64,000 bases of DNA from Lactifluus volemus. Taxonomy: Eukaryota > Basidiomycota > Agaricomycetes > Russulales > Russulaceae. The notes beneath the pieces were generated by a model. It was not told the origin of the DNA. It ran no database searches and saw only the letters and a program-made list of their open reading frames with translations. This document shows, in pieces, positions 46,713 to 59,615 of the stretch (position 1 is its first letter; each line of letters starts with the position of its first letter). The DNA is taken from contig WTXI01000029.1 of assembly GCA_022376515.1 (NCBI GenBank), positions 124,001-188,000 of the forward strand, written 5' to 3'. Made by a program: the position numbers and the translations under genes.

Positions 46713-48395
46713 TAATTGCATGCAGCGAAATACCCCTATAGAATTTTTTTGTATACAAGTGCCGGCATCACGAAATATAAACAAATAGCTACACAAGTAG
46801 AGGTTCCTTTATATACAACGATTTGAAGTGTAGAAATCATTTACATCTTTATTCAGGTCTTTATTGGTGGATAGTACTAAATAGTAAAAGTATTGCAAGA
46901 TCTGAATGAATTACTTTGCAGGTAGAGTTTCTTTCTTCAATCATAAATATAGTCTTTTCTCTTTCAGACTAAGCCTTAGGATTCTCGTCCAATAGACCAA
47001 AGGACGAGAGGCAAGGGGGAAGCGTGCAATACACGGATGACGTAATGGAATGACACCCTGTGAATGTGCGGAGCAGATCAGTACAGCTCGCTCCCTTCAC
47101 TTTCGCCTTCCTTTGGATGTTAATGACACCAGCAATCACTATCTTCTCCCAATTCCCGACTCGAGACCAGTACACGGAGGCTTGCTGTAGCTAGTGGATC
47201 CCGATTCCCAACTGAACGTACGGGAAAGCGACTCCACTGGCACCTCACGGGGCCATCCATCTATGAGCGAATGACGCGTTGAGGGTCCTGGCGCTGACCT
47301 TAGCTTGCATCGCATCCGTCAGTATCTGTGTGAATGACCTGCCCAATGTTCGATACGTTCAAACTTGATGTGTTGGCACGTGATGCTCCCAAAACACGCA
47401 GGAATGAGGTTGAAACGTTGAAACTTGAAAACGTTTCACAACTCAATCCACGTTCGATATACAAACTCATCGGAGTGTGCATCGTTATATACATAGGTTG
47501 CTGGAATATTTTAGCAGTATGGGAAAGGGCGTTCAAGTTGGAGGCCGGCGAGGATGGATGGGACGGCATGCAGAGCGAGCGGGAGCCCCAGGACGGGATG
47601 GCCAGCATCACCGGCACCCCGAGGGCGAACCGGCGTAAATAGTGAATGCTCCCCGTTGGGTACGATCGCTCACGACTGTTGATCACGGTACAACTTGGCT
47701 TTTAATGGCACTTCAAGACCCCTTTTTTATTTAGTTGACTCAGTCTCATTTGAGAGGTGATGTAGGTATCACCTTATGTGCTGATCGAGCGGCCGTTTCT
47801 GGCTGTAGCAGATCGAGCACTTCTATTACTTTTGTAAACTACCTTGAACAACCAGTTGTAAGGACATCTGGATTGCCTCTTTTACTTTCCCATCTCGCGT
47901 GATCCTTCCCGTCTCATTTACACCTCACGCATACATTATCTGCTCAGAGATTTATTTTGCTCTCTATAGGTAATGGTACCTCGGCCAGGCCCGACAAAGC
48001 GTGCGCACTTGCGCAGAGGTTCAAAACCTAACATCGAGTTTCTCTTGAACAAAAGATCATTGGCTATGTCGATGCAATGCAAAGATCGTGTCGTTCATCT
48101 ACGCAGAGGGGAGACAACAACTCATAAAGGATAATACCGAGCAAGGAGAATCGGACTAAAAAGACACTGGTACGGATCATACTGTGGAGAGAGAAATGTA
48201 GGTCAGCGAGTCGTAAATCGAGCCAGCCATGGTTGAGCCGTGTACTACGGGTACGGAAAGTGATAATTCAATACACGATAGGGACGTCAGCCTGCTTGAA
48301 CTGAGATCGCTTTCATGGTCTGCAATTGAGTCACATTGAGCCCTGACACCTCTCGAAGACAAAACAGCTTACAAATATCCAATCCATCATCACAC
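46713..48395. other. Intergenic, no gene recognised
   Basis: Short frames on both strands. The + frame 47334-47642 includes a hydrophobic stretch (LIGVCIVIYIGCWNILAVW) but no promoter, intron or family signal. Nothing else seen. Confidence 0.35.
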
Positions 48396-49560
48396 TCACG
48401 ATACAATACACGTCAGTGGGTCTGTTGGAAGTGTGTCACTGTGAATTGGCGCAGGCGGAGATGATGGCTGATTTTCAGGTACCAAGGGAGGAAGGACAAT
48501 GTCAAAAATTGTGTTGGACTGCTGATCAACAGTACCACTAGATTGTAGGGTGGAGCATAGCGGAGAGATGAATAGAGATGACTGTTCTAAGAGATGGATG
48601 GGGCTATGATCTGGAGTGGTTGCGGGAAGGATGGTGGCATAGAAGTGATATTGTTCAGAACGGCGGCGGGAGGGTCGGCACGGAGTGAAGTAATGGAAGT
48701 ATGAGTGGGGTGATGACTCGGGATATTGCACAATGGGTACGAGGATGGCCGCCCTAGAACGGATGCATTATCATCGGTCAAAGCATTGAAGGTGGTCGGG
48801 GCAGCATTGGTGTCTTGATGTAATGCGATATAAAGATGCCGAATGTGTTTGAGAATAAAGCGAGAAATGTGATCAGATTCGCGATTGTTCGCTTCTTGAG
48901 TGATTTCGTTCCACAAGGCACAGAAGTCGTGTCGCAGTTCAGGAAGAGTATTTCGAATGTCGAATTTAGAAATCGTGGGAAGCGTGTGATCCACAGAAGA
49001 AACCACCCAATCGTGCTCGCGATTGAGGCCGAAGAACCGGCGAGTGGTGTGGACCAGATTGGCAAGTAATACGCTGTCACCGTGTGCGAGATAGTGCCAG
49101 AGCGAATCTTTCGATATCCCTAAATGGGTCATAGCCAGTGACATCCAACGATCATCGCGTTCTGGTATGTTTGCAATGATCCCAGCAATGATCACCAGTT
49201 CAGATAGAACCATTTCACGATCGCTGCGCTCAGAATCCTGAGAATAGCAGATACCCTCTCCAGTGGATTGGCTTGATTTATTGTCCTGCGGGGGAGAGAA
49301 GGCCAATCCACTAGTAGGGCATGACGACGATGGTGCTTGCGTTTCCATCTCATCTCTAGAATCGGCATTCACAGGAGGAGGACGGATCGTTGTCCTCCCG
49401 AACATGTGAGCATGCGGAACAAGATGACTCGAATCAGTTTGCTGCGTCATGTGATGGTGTGCCGACGGCGCTTGCTGCGCTGATAGTACGTCATACGGAA
49501 CGAACCCATGGCCATGGTAGCGGGGGTCTGGAAGCACGCTGAAAGGAATTGAACCTGGGA
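48396..49560 (-). pseudogene. Second DUF6535-type C-terminal module (D2)
   Basis: Directly 3' of the complete-looking DUF6535 gene lies another copy of the family's middle and C-terminal part: VIIAGIIANIPERDDRWMSL, YLAHGDSVLLANLVHTTRRF, ISKFDIRNTLPELRHDFCAL and HIRHLYIALHQDTNAAPTTF, at 49210-48770. The tail then changes frame near 48650: DHSPIHLLEQSS continues in the frame that stops at 48396. No membrane domain of its own is present. Its sequence is closer to copies A/B than to D1, so it likely arrived from a different family member. Confidence 0.7.
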
Positions 49561-51750
49561 GGGATGAGGCCTGAGCTGATGCATGGGAATAGGCCGAAGC
49601 CATGGGGAACAGCAAAGGCGGTGTATTCGTCATAGGCCACCTGGTCCCTGCATGACCAGCGTTTCCTCCTCCATCAAACGATGGCTGGTTAATTTGCAAT
49701 GGCGGAACCGGTGGTGATGAATTTGAACAATGGTCCTCATTATCGCACTTGGAGTATGATCCTTTGTCGTCCAAAATTGAGTCCCAGTCATCAGTATTGT
49801 TGGTAAACGCAGTGGGGTGAGTGTCCGTGCATTTTCATGCAAAGTGATATAGACCTTTCGAATATGTTTGAGTACCGTCACACAGAGTGAGCTGGCGTGG
49901 TCATTCTTGTCGTCGTGCGCGGCATAGATCAGTTGGTTCCACAAACCACAGAAGCCATGCTTGAGTCCTGGTGAAGTACGGTGGAAATCCACTTTACAAA
50001 CAAACTCCACCGTCTTCGCATACGCGTCGATCATGTGACCTCGCCGCCGCTCATCCGATCCAGAACAGGTTTCAACAGCCTGTCGAGAAATGTGGATCAA
50101 AGCAGCGAGCGATATGCTGTCTCGGTGATAGCCTCGAGCGACAGGCGTTGACAAGTTCAGCTGACCAAGCACGAGCTGGAACCAGCGTTCATCACGGTCG
50201 CGTTCTTGCACGCTTGAAATTATAACCGCCATAACACACTTCGCGTAAAAAGTGGTAACCTCGCGTATGTCTTTCAACCCTTGTACGAAGAGACCAAATT
50301 CGACAGATTTCAAAAATCCTTGCCAGTCTTTGAGAAGAACGCGATGAAGGGTATACCAAGCCCAAGAAGGGAGGTTGCTTCGATGACCTTTGTGCAGATG
50401 GTGATCCGCCGCTGCTTCACCGAATTGGAGATGAGGTTGGACGTCAAAGTACGGTCCATGAATCCAATCAATGCATACTGTAGGGTTGACCTGTTCGGTC
50501 TGATGAAACCTTCCTGGGAATTTGCCATCGCCTGTGATTTACAGAAGTTGGGAACCCCTTCGAAGAACATTTCGAGTTCATGATCTTCATCCAGGGAGTC
50601 GAATGTCCATTTCAATGCACGATAGTCAATAACGGGGTCCAGTCGGAAAGCGAAGTCTTCTGGAGTTCCGCGTAGATTGTTGGAAGAGATATTGTTGGGA
50701 CGGAGAAAGTCGGGATCGGAAAAGAGATTGTCGGAAGAGAGATTGCCATGGCGCCAGGCCATCAAGCGATTGCGAAAGAACCGAAGGCAGGAGATATAGA
50801 AGTGAGTGTGAGTGAACCTTTCGAGAAGCCAGAAGACAGTGTATCGGAGGTCGGTGACACAAAACGAGAGGGGCTCAGAAAGTGGTGCAGAATAGGGGCT
50901 ATTTTTGTGAAAGACGGGCATGAAAGTGAGCCATGCGTACACGATCACGCAGAGCCCAACCCATGCAATCACAACTTTGAAGATGGTCAGGTTGACGCTT
51001 AACACGAAGACCGAAAGGCCGGCAAAGAATAAGAAAAGTGAGATATGGAGTAGAATCGGTAACATTTCTACGGTCCACGGGAGGTGCAGCTTTTCAACTC
51101 CTTCGGCATAAAATGCACGAACCCGCGCTCGCTTGTGTGGGGCGTATCGTGGGCAAGTGACCTTGAGATACCGACGTGCCCATTGTTGTAGCAGCGTCGC
51201 TAATAGAGCGCAAGTAAGACTGATCATCAGGCTCAAGAACCATAGTCCATTGACCCAAACAGCCGATGTGGGAGGCGTGAACGAGTCAGCCGGATTGTTC
51301 AATGATGGGGGAATGGTCGCATTAATTCCGTGGTCTTGGGCAAGTAGTTGATGGATGTTCGCAAGGTAAAAGGCTGAGGTGTCCTGTGGGTTTGGTAGAA
51401 GGCTTGGGATCGACACGGCGAGCAAGGCAGCCACTGAGGCCGAGAATAAACCGGTCTGATATTCATTACTATGAAGGACGGTGCGTGCTGTAAAATGAGG
51501 ACTCACAAAGACAAGGATTCCATCGGCATCTCCTTTCCAACTTTCCGTCATCTTCTTGTCCTGTTCCTCAGCCCTATCGAGATACATGGAAAACAAACGT
51601 CCCGAGCCGTCGATATAGTTGGAGTTGGACTCTTCCCTATCATCTGGTATATCAAAGTATGAGGAAGGTGTGATTATGGTTAAATCCTGCTTCCATACCC
51701 ACACCGATATCTCCTGAGTTCGGCGATTCCAGATCAGGATCGTTCTCCAT
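49561..51750 (-). pseudogene. DUF6535 membrane protein, copy D1, divergent and frameshifted
   Basis: ATG at 51750 (MENDPDLESPNSGDI), an intron, then MYLDRAEEQDKKMTESWKGD and, after a second intron, GLFSASVAALLAVSIPSLLP. Four hydrophobic segments (VNGLWFLSLMISLTCALLAT; LLHISLFLFFAGLSVFVLSV; VVIAWVGLCVIVYAWLTFM) match the family. LKWTFDSLDEDHELEMFFEG follows. The frame then breaks near 50365: WYTLHRVLLKDWQGFLKSVE is in the neighbouring frame. It breaks again near 49830 (after LHENA; THPTAFTNNTDDWDS resumes in the D2-joining frame). An insert, NLSSDNLFSDPDFLRPNNIS, is unique to D1. It is the most diverged member here and probably represents a separate lineage of the family. Confidence 0.72.
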
Positions 51751-51871
51751 GAGCTAGGGCACAGAGTTATGTCGGCGTGGGAAGTGGTAGGGGAAACCCA
51801 ACCTGTACAGTATGTGCATTAGCATGGAGAGGCGCTAATTTCCACCATTCGGCCTCAACTGACCATCAAGC

Positions 51872-53474
51872 ATGTCCGCTGTGAATATATTCAAGAGAAC
51901 ATCATTTTCTGCGCTCGCACGCATCCTGCAAGACTCGCTCAGTCTTACCGTTAAACTTTCCTTCCCTCTCTTACCCCGTCTCGCCAAAATCGCCGCATAC
52001 ATACTCGTCATTCTCAATCTCCGTTCTCTGCCTTTCGGCTGGCACAGTATGTCACTTGTTTACCATCCATCGTGCTCTCACACTCTCCTAGTCAAGCTAT
52101 TTTGGCCCGTTTTCAGACTGAGGTGGTATGCATGGTGTGTGCGCATGCGTACGCTTTCCCTCTCGTCTGCTACTCGTAACGCAGCGGCGTCCAAGTTCCT
52201 CGACAACCTCTCGCCTGTCGGCCAGAATCCGCTTGACAAGCTCATAGTATTGAAAGGCTGGGCAGGTCCGTTACGACGTTATCCTTTTGATGCATTTATG
52301 GACCAGTCCGTAAACCGTTTTTTGCGTTTTACCTTTCAGGCCCCGATGACTGCGACTACAATTGGCACCTTAGCAACTCGTCCTATCCCAAGGTAAGCGA
52401 AAATCAATTCCCGGGGCTTTTTACAAATTGTGGTTTATCCGACATGCCAGGTCCTTGATTATGCGCGTATGAACAGCGCATTGACTGCTTTCCCGTACTA
52501 TTTGCGCGCCGGAGGCTGGATCGCTCTCGCCGGTAAGTATCAACCTTAAACTTTTCACCAAAAGGTCGTCTAATTCGGTTTTTTTGGCGACTCGCAAAAA
52601 AAGGTACCCATTTCCACTTTATTCGCGAGATCCCTATCTTTGCGCGGTACGAAGTGCGCTCGCAGCTCATCGGCTGGGACTCCAAATGGGTAACGGGATT
52701 TTAATCCATCATTTCATTTTCTGCGCGACCTTCGTAGCGTTAACGCATTGCGTCGTATCAGTTCTATATCGTTCACCGATTCGTGACGCACCGCAAGCCG
52801 ACCTCGCGCTCTGCCAAATCCAAGAATGACGAAACACCGTCCGCGACACCCCCACGAGTCTCGAACTCAAACACGAGCACCACCAGCGCGTCCAATTCCA
52901 AATCTGACCATCACTACCTCTTGCCCACCGCAGCCACTCCGATACCTGCCATTCACACCCCTCGACGCCACTGACTGACCTGTCACCTTCTCCCTCCAGC
53001 ACGAACCTCCAAATCGCCCTTCACCCTCCTCCCAACGCCACGACAACAGCAACAGCAATGCCAACGTCAACGAGGGTGCCAGTGGTGGTGGTCGAACCCG
53101 AACCGGACGGCGCCACGCTCCACTGCGTCTCCGTCAACGTCATGGTATTCAAAGTCGGCCGTATAACCGTTCCACCCGCTTTGGTGTTGGCCAGTGAAGG
53201 CTTCGGCGCAACGCCGGAACAAGGTATCGCTGCGCGCGAACGCGCGTTGGCACTTGGGCTCGATAAGATGCGCGAATTGTATCGCGGTGGATGGCGCGCC
53301 GAGGTGTCTTCTGAGCAGGGCAGCTCGAGCGGTGCCGATGGGGAACAGAAGCAGCAGAGTGTGTGGTGGGACGAGGCGATGAGAGGGCTTGAAGGCAGGA
53401 TTGAGAGGCGGATGCAAAAGGTTGTGGGAGTTCGGGAGGGACTAGAGGGTGCGCTCGAAATCAAGGTCCTCTAA
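51872..53474 (+). CDS. THEM6-like protein, copy 2, with tail frameshift
   Basis: Close duplicate of copy 1 with the same exon/intron plan: ATG 51872 (MSAVNIFKRTSFSALARILQ), NWHLSNSSYPKVLDYARMN, RAGGWIALAG/THFHF and FARYEVRSQLIGWDSKWFYI. The whole hot-dog region is intact. In the last exon one base is missing near 52955-52972 relative to copy 1, so the frame ends TPRRH-stop at 52974. The conserved tail helix (AARERALALGLDKMRELYRG) continues in another frame to 53474. The enzyme-like domain should still be made, minus about 150 tail residues, unless the deletion is a sequence error. It lies tail-to-tail with the LARP7-like gene (91 bp apart). Confidence 0.78.
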
Positions 53475-53564
53475 TTGCAGCAGGAAAATACGCTATAGAA
53501 TTTTTTGTATTTAATATCTAGCGCGCGCCACTACTCTTCTTTTTTTTGTTTGGGTTTTTAAGTT

Positions 53565-54938
53565 TTACCGCCGCCGACGCTTCTTTTGTGGTTTACTATC
53601 CTGGTCTTCATCCGGTGGCGTGATGATCTGCGACTGTGTTGCACGCTGGACGGCGAGGGTACGAACTTTCTCAGGCACGTTTTCCCAATATAACTCTTCC
53701 CTTTGACCCTCTAACAACTCGAGCGTGATCACTTTCTCCTCCTGACGTTCCTCGAATCGCCTCAGGAGCGAGAGCGCGTCGTCCCGCGTCGTTAGGCGGA
53801 GATAACACTGTATATATGTTCCTTTAGGGAAAGACATGTGAGAGGGAACGAAACGCACGCTGTCAAGACCCTTGGTGTAATCGACATAGTTGAGGGCGCT
53901 GGAGCCGTCCGCGAGCAATGCAGAAAACTCCGCGCGCAGAGCGGTCTTGTTGGTATCCTCTGGAACGTGCCGAGCGAATATGACACAACCATGTGGGTAC
54001 CAAGGCCACGTCTCTGCACAGGCATGCGCATTACTTTGCGTCGGCTGTGACTGCGGCTGGGGTTGCGGTGCTGAAGAAGAAGTGGCAGTGGTGGCGATGT
54101 GGTGTAGCAGGTGGTCGCGGTACTCGACGTATTCGGCTTGCAGGACTTCCCAGCGTTCCTTTGAAAGCGTGCGGAATCCCGCGCGACGGGCTTCCAGTTC
54201 TTCTTCCGACAACGACGATGCGGGATTTTCGTCGGTTTCGGGTGAGCGCGCATGGTAGGGGAAGCGTGTGAGGAGGCACGAGACGGTGGATAGGTCAGAT
54301 AAAGTGACGAGTGCAAAGCCTTTGCATTTTGGAAGGGCTTCTGGGGGGTCTTGATAATGTGGTGGGAAAAAAATATTTTGAATGCAGTCGTCGTCGTCGT
54401 CGTCTTCTTTTGTTGTGATGAGGGCGTGCAAGAGCTTGCATATTCCCACTATGGAACGGAATGAGATGGGTATGTTTTCCTGTAAAAAAACAAAGGTAAG
54501 ACGATGGGTGGGGAAAGTTTGAAAAGAGAAACGAACGATGTAGATCGTTCTAGTGTGCCAGTATTCTGGACTGAAAGTGGGAAAGCGCTGGGTGATCTCC
54601 GCCCAGTCTTTGCGCCGAACTTCGTACCCACCTGCGTTGGAAGCACGACGGATCCGTGTCTTGTCAATGACGACCATGCGAAAGTCAAATATATCGGGCG
54701 CATGTATGCGGAGAGACTTGACGATGGATGCTTCCGTCAGGGATGAAGCATTGTCGAGAAAGACTGGGGAAGTGCGGAGGAGTGTGCTGAGGGAAACAAC
54801 TTTTTTTTTCTTCTATTGATTCATCTGAAATAAATGAATAAACTTACAGCCTTGACGATTTGGGTCTCGCAATTGAGGATGAGACCAAAGATTATAAACT
54901 GAGAAAGCGAGCCTGGTCAGCGTTGTGGCCGAGTTCAT
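53565..54938 (-). CDS. LARP7/Pof8-like La-related protein with C-terminal xRRM
   Basis: Exons 54938-54848, 54763-54537 and 54479-53565 give 410 residues in phase; the alternative acceptor at 54775 fails on phase. La-module-like N-terminus: LWSHPQLRDPNRQGFFLDNA, TEASIVKSLRIH and MVVIDKTRIRR. RRM1: RTIYIENIP ... CKGFALVTLSDLS. C-terminal xRRM: CVIFARHVPEDTNKTALRAE, the RNP3-type YVDY (LNYVDYTKGLDSVRF), then TLELLEGQREELYWENVPEK, which parallels LARP7's LEIL-GDHEQRYWQK. It ends KKRRRR (nuclear signal). Known LARP7/Pof8 proteins bind telomerase RNA, 7SK or U6; which one applies here is inference. The middle is acidic, with seven Asp from a GAC repeat. Its divergent partner is the BOI gene, 156 bp away. 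Confidence 0.75.
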
Positions 54939-55094
54939 GGAGTTAGTCGGGCCGGGGCCGGGTTGACTAACCCCCGTTCGTTTGCCGATCCGAGTTTTAT
55001 ATGGCTTTCTTTCACAGAATCACATCATCACTCAGCTCAGCTCAACACTGACAAGTGAATTCTCTCTTTCTTCCTATTCCCATAACAACATAAC
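54939..55094. promoter_or_regulatory. Divergent promoter of the LARP7-like and BOI genes
   Basis: 156 bp between the two ATGs. A TTATATGG motif at about 54997 and a pyrimidine-rich run (CTCTCTTTCTTCC, about 55060) precede the BOI start. Confidence 0.5.
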
Positions 55095-58000
55095 ATGGTT
55101 GAATTCGTTTACGCTCGCCACGACTTTATCCCAGAGCACGACGATGAAGTCTCCTTTCATGCCGGTGACCGCATCGAGGTGTTGGAAAAGGATGAACAAT
55201 ATGCTGATGGCTGGTGGTTGGTGCGTTCCGTTCTCTTCTTCATTGACCCTGAAGATCCCCTATCCTGGCTTGTCTCTCGTAATATCCCTTGTTGATTCTC
55301 GCTACCCGTATATCTTAACTTCAATGTGCCCCTTATAACGTCTTTGGAGACGAAACTACATTCTTCCGACCCCCCTTCTTTTTTTTTCTACCTTTTGACT
55401 ATATATTCACACCTTCGAATTCACATCCCCTCTTTCAATATTCCCATCACACGACCGTCTTATGTCCTCCTTCTATTGGTTACACTCATCGCTAACTCGT
55501 CTTCCTTTACGCTTTACCCAGGGCCGCAACTTGGCCGGCAAGGTCGGCCTTTTCCCACAAACCTATACTCAACCTGTTCCCCCGAGTGCCGAACCCCCTC
55601 CCGCGGCCTTATCTACTCTTGCTCCTCCAGTGCAAGCCGAGGATGCCCCATCTCCAACTTCTTCCCTTCCCAACCCCATGACGGCCACATTTCAATCCCT
55701 GCCCAAGGACTCTGACCTCAGTCCTACCGCTAATGATGTACAGCCCAACCTCTTTGCCTCAAAAAGTAATGGTGAGGTCATGCTAGCCACCATGACTGAC
55801 GTTCAGAAGGCAATCGAGCAACTCGGTCACAACGACGACTTTGACGGCTCCCGTAGCTTCACCTTTTCCAGCACACGAGGCGAGTCGACTGACCACGACA
55901 CTGACGCAGAGGCAGACGGTGAAGATTGGCACAAGGGTGCCAGGCAAAAGCTCGCTGAAAAGGCTAAAAAGGCTGCCGAAATGCAAGCGATCCGTGACGC
56001 TGAAAACGGTCGCGTGCCCATGCGATCTACCGTCCCACCCATCGATGTTGAAATGAGCGAAGATAGCGGTGACGAAGATGAACACCCTCTTCATGACTTG
56101 TCACCCAACGGTCGAACCAGGCGGCACTCACATATTCCCGAAGTGGACGAGGAAGATCCCGTCCCACCGCAGACTCAAGACCGTCCCCCTATCCCTGATT
56201 CCTCATCCATCCAACCTTCCTCACACTACCTCGTACCTTCTCCACTCCAACCCGCACCTGAATTTTCTCAAGATAGAGCAACCGAGTCGGATGTTCCCAC
56301 CGCTACACAATCATTATTTCCCCAAAATTTGATGCCACACACTCCAGAAAACAATAACAGTTCACTTCCGACTCCCGTCTCCCCAAATCTCCGCGGGATC
56401 TCCAACGGAGTCACCGCTGGCAGCAATGACGCAACCCACCATGTACCCTCGGCGCAGCTCCCGTTCCCTTCAAAATCACATCACCAAACCTTGAGTTTAC
56501 AAGAGGCAGCCGGCATTCTTCCTTCTCCCGCAGCGTCTTTCACTGGCCACCGTCCCGGCTATTCTATCAGCAGCATAAATTCCTCGGCACGTGTCAACGC
56601 TTCCTCGCCCCTCTCGGGGGTTCGAAGCGCCGATCTTTCCGCCAAAAAGCCGCGACATGTGCACCCTACCGACTGGACTGTCGAAGAGGTCGTCGATTGG
56701 TTACGTTCCAAAGGTTTTGACGATGCCGTATGCGAAAAGTTTATCGAGCAAGAAATAACGGGTGATGTTTTGCTCGAGCTCGACGTGGCCGTGCTCAAAT
56801 CCGAAATCGGTATAACCGCCTATGGCAAGCGTATGCGTATCTGGAATGCTATCACAGAGTTGCGCCGCCCACCGAGCCTCATGTCGTCCTCAGCCGAACA
56901 ATTGACGCGCGGTGGATCCTTCTCCCAACGAAGTGCCCCGCTACAGCACGGCAAGACACCGAGTTCTTCCCTCATGATTTCCACCGGTTCGAACATCCCT
57001 GTGAGCCCGGAAAGCCCCAATTCAGGTGACATGGCGGCCGCATCGTTGATGCCCCTCCGCAGGGACTCAGATCCTGGCGTGCGGTCGCCTATAGTAAGCA
57101 ACGCAACCGACAGCAATGCGACTATCGGTCTAGGCATCGGGATTCCTCCGTCTCTCATTCCTGGGAACGCTCAGAGCAAGGCAGCGGTAAGATGTTACTC
57201 TACAACATCGACGAAATGGTTGCGCTGATGGGCAATTTGGAAATGCAGAAGGGAAAACCATCGCACCTCTCGCTGTCTCCCAGCGATGGGGCACTCGCTG
57301 CGAGCGCCAAGGGTACCGTCGAACAAGAACAAGGAGACAAAGATCGTGGCGTGCTCAGCGATGTGGGTCCTCGCCCTGATAACAAATCATTAACTAAAGG
57401 GTTCTCGCAGAGTGATACGAAGAGCTTTGTTACAAAGGGACGCGGTAGCCGCTTGTTCCGCCGTCATAATTCGTCATCTTCGACCGGCAAGATTTCATCT
57501 CCCCAAAGGTCAAAGGAAGCCACATCACCGCGGTCGGATATCTCCCCACGTAGCGACGGTGCGCGACCGCGACCTCAACCACGCAAGCGCAGTTTGGACG
57601 CCACACGCGAAGGCTCACGGCTGAGCATCTTTGGAAACACATTTGTAGGTACCCTGGGCAAGGCGCGCAAGCCGCCACCACGCTATCCGTGAGTCATGCC
57701 CTTTTTGTCACGGGTCGGAATCGTGTTGAACATTCATAGGACCCCGGACGGGGAGACATCACCCGATCGCGGCACGCTCTCCTTGTCCCGCCTTTATCAC
57801 GGCAGTGGCAGTCGCAAGAGTTCCTCCGTCCGCTCATCCCCGTTAGATGTTGTTCCTAGCCATGGAAAGGAGGACAAGCGGGAGAAACGCGAATCGAAGG
57901 ACTCGGGTGGCAAGAAGGATTCGTTGTTGCGCAAACGCATATCATCAGCTTCAGACGGGTCACCCACAAGCTCTCGTGCAGATCCCGGCTCACTCAAAGC

Positions 58001-59295
58001 GGGACAGAGTATTTTGGAGCAGATCGGCACTCCCGAACATATGGGATGGATGCGCAAGAAGGGTGAACACTACAACACGTGGAAGAACCGTTATTTCGTG
58101 CTCAAGGGTCCCCATTTATATTGGCTCAAGAGCGACAACCCATCGGTACGTAACACGCCGGCACGGTCATTGAGTGTGGCGTTCTCATCTCGTACTACAG
58201 GAGACAAAAATAAAAGGATACATTAATATTGTCGGCTATCGTATTATCGCAGATGAGAATGTTGACCCTGGGAGATACGGATGTAAACTGGTGCACGAGT
58301 CGGATCGCTCCCATTTTTTCAGTTCTGATGATCATGCGACCATCCGTGAATGGATGAAGGCACTCATGAAAGCGACAATCGATCGCGATTATAACAGTGT
58401 GTTTCAGTAGTTCAGTGCTGAAACCATGCGACCTGATACAAATTTTATCCAGAACCCGTGGTGTCCTCGGTCAATGTGCCGACCATACCCCTGGCAGTTG
58501 CCCAGGCGATGAACCCGGCACCGCGTCCTCCATCACCGGGTGCCAGGGCTGCGACACAGCGTGCGATGAGACGCGAGAACACGAACCAACTCTCGACTCG
58601 TGATGCGGAGATCTTGATGGGCGGAATTTCGTCGCCCGTGCTTCCATACTTACACGATAGCGACAACGGCCGTCGCCGGCTAGAATCCTTCTTCAACAAC
58701 GAGTTCCCGGCGGTAGACCCCATCTCACCGTCGAGGAGCCCTACTCTGCTGTCTCCTCCTCCTGTGCGGCCGCCGCGAGAATTGAGAAGGAGCGCCTCCA
58801 CATCTGAAGTACGCACCGCACCCTAGTTTATCTTTTCTTAAAAATAATTTTAATATCATCTACTTGTGTTGTTCACGCAAAAATCAGCATCCCTTCGTTG
58901 AGCCTGACCTTATCGAGTGGGCCAACAACCATCTTCCAGGTTCGCTGCAGATAACGTCCCGAGGCTCGATATGTGGTGGACTCGAGCTGCTCCGGATCGC
59001 TGAGTCGGTGAAAGGACTTCGAAGTCCGACCGTGCCGGACAGTGCTTTCCCGAGCGAGTCTGACGACGAAAAGCTGGACGGCTTGTTTAGGTTGTTTGAC
59101 TTTTTGCTCGAGAATGACGTCAAGATGGGCGCGGTGAGCATCAACGACGTGCGACAGGGCAAACGGGATAAGATTGTGCAGTTGCTCAAGGCGCTTCGAG
59201 CTTGGGAAGACAAGCGACGTGCGATCATAGAGTCGATCGGTAAGAGCTCTATGCAGGCGGGTCCGTTTATTGCGCCCGTGATGTGGAACAGTTGA
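55095..59295 (+). CDS. BOI1/BOI2 (Pob1)-type SH3-SAM-PH polarity protein with C-terminal CH-like region
   Basis: Seven exons (55095-55220, 55522-57186, 57249-57688, 57740-58145, 58201-58396, 58453-58808, 58888-59295) give 1198 residues, all in phase. SH3 at 1-65 (ARHDFIPEHDDEVSFHAGDR, WWL/GRNLAGKVGLFP); SAM at about 425-490 (DWTVEEVVDWLRSKGFDDAV, LLELDVAVLKSEIGI); PH at about 845-960 (HMGWMRKKGEHYNTWKNRYF). A CH-like end: EPDLIEWANNHLPG, LFRLFDFLLENDVKM, INDVRQGKRDKIVQLLKAL. Family role: scaffold for Cdc42/exocyst-dependent polarised growth at the plasma membrane. The linkers are Pro/Ser-rich. The 301-bp first intron is the longest in these conserved genes. The CH-like assignment is by pattern only. 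Confidence 0.88.
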
Positions 59296-59615
59296 ATATT
59301 CATTTGTGTTTTTGATGGGGAGAGTGGCGGTACCAGAGGTGGTTGGACCAACTGTGTAAAAGATGTGTGTCCCATTTATCTTTTTTTTCTGCATCATCCA
59401 TCATCCAGTGACAATGTTGTTTACGAGCTCGTTTATTAACGCTCACTGTCCTTACTTGTATCACAAATATTCTCGCCCTTTTTTTTTCTGATCATTTACA
59501 TTTTCTGTAACCACACCTGAGATTTTCTTACTTTGTACATAATTCTTAGTTGAGGAGAGATTACATCATCCTGATAAGATTAGGAGGTTGGTGACTCGTT
59601 TTGTTATTCAACACG
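59296..59615. other. Intergenic between BOI and TTC27 genes
   Basis: BOI 3' flank and TTC27 promoter. Includes TTTTTTTTTCTG near 59480. No gene seen. Confidence 0.4.

Noticed and set aside
54384..54402. GTC trinucleotide repeat as a regulatory element
   Set aside because: It encodes the Asp run of the LARP7-like protein.
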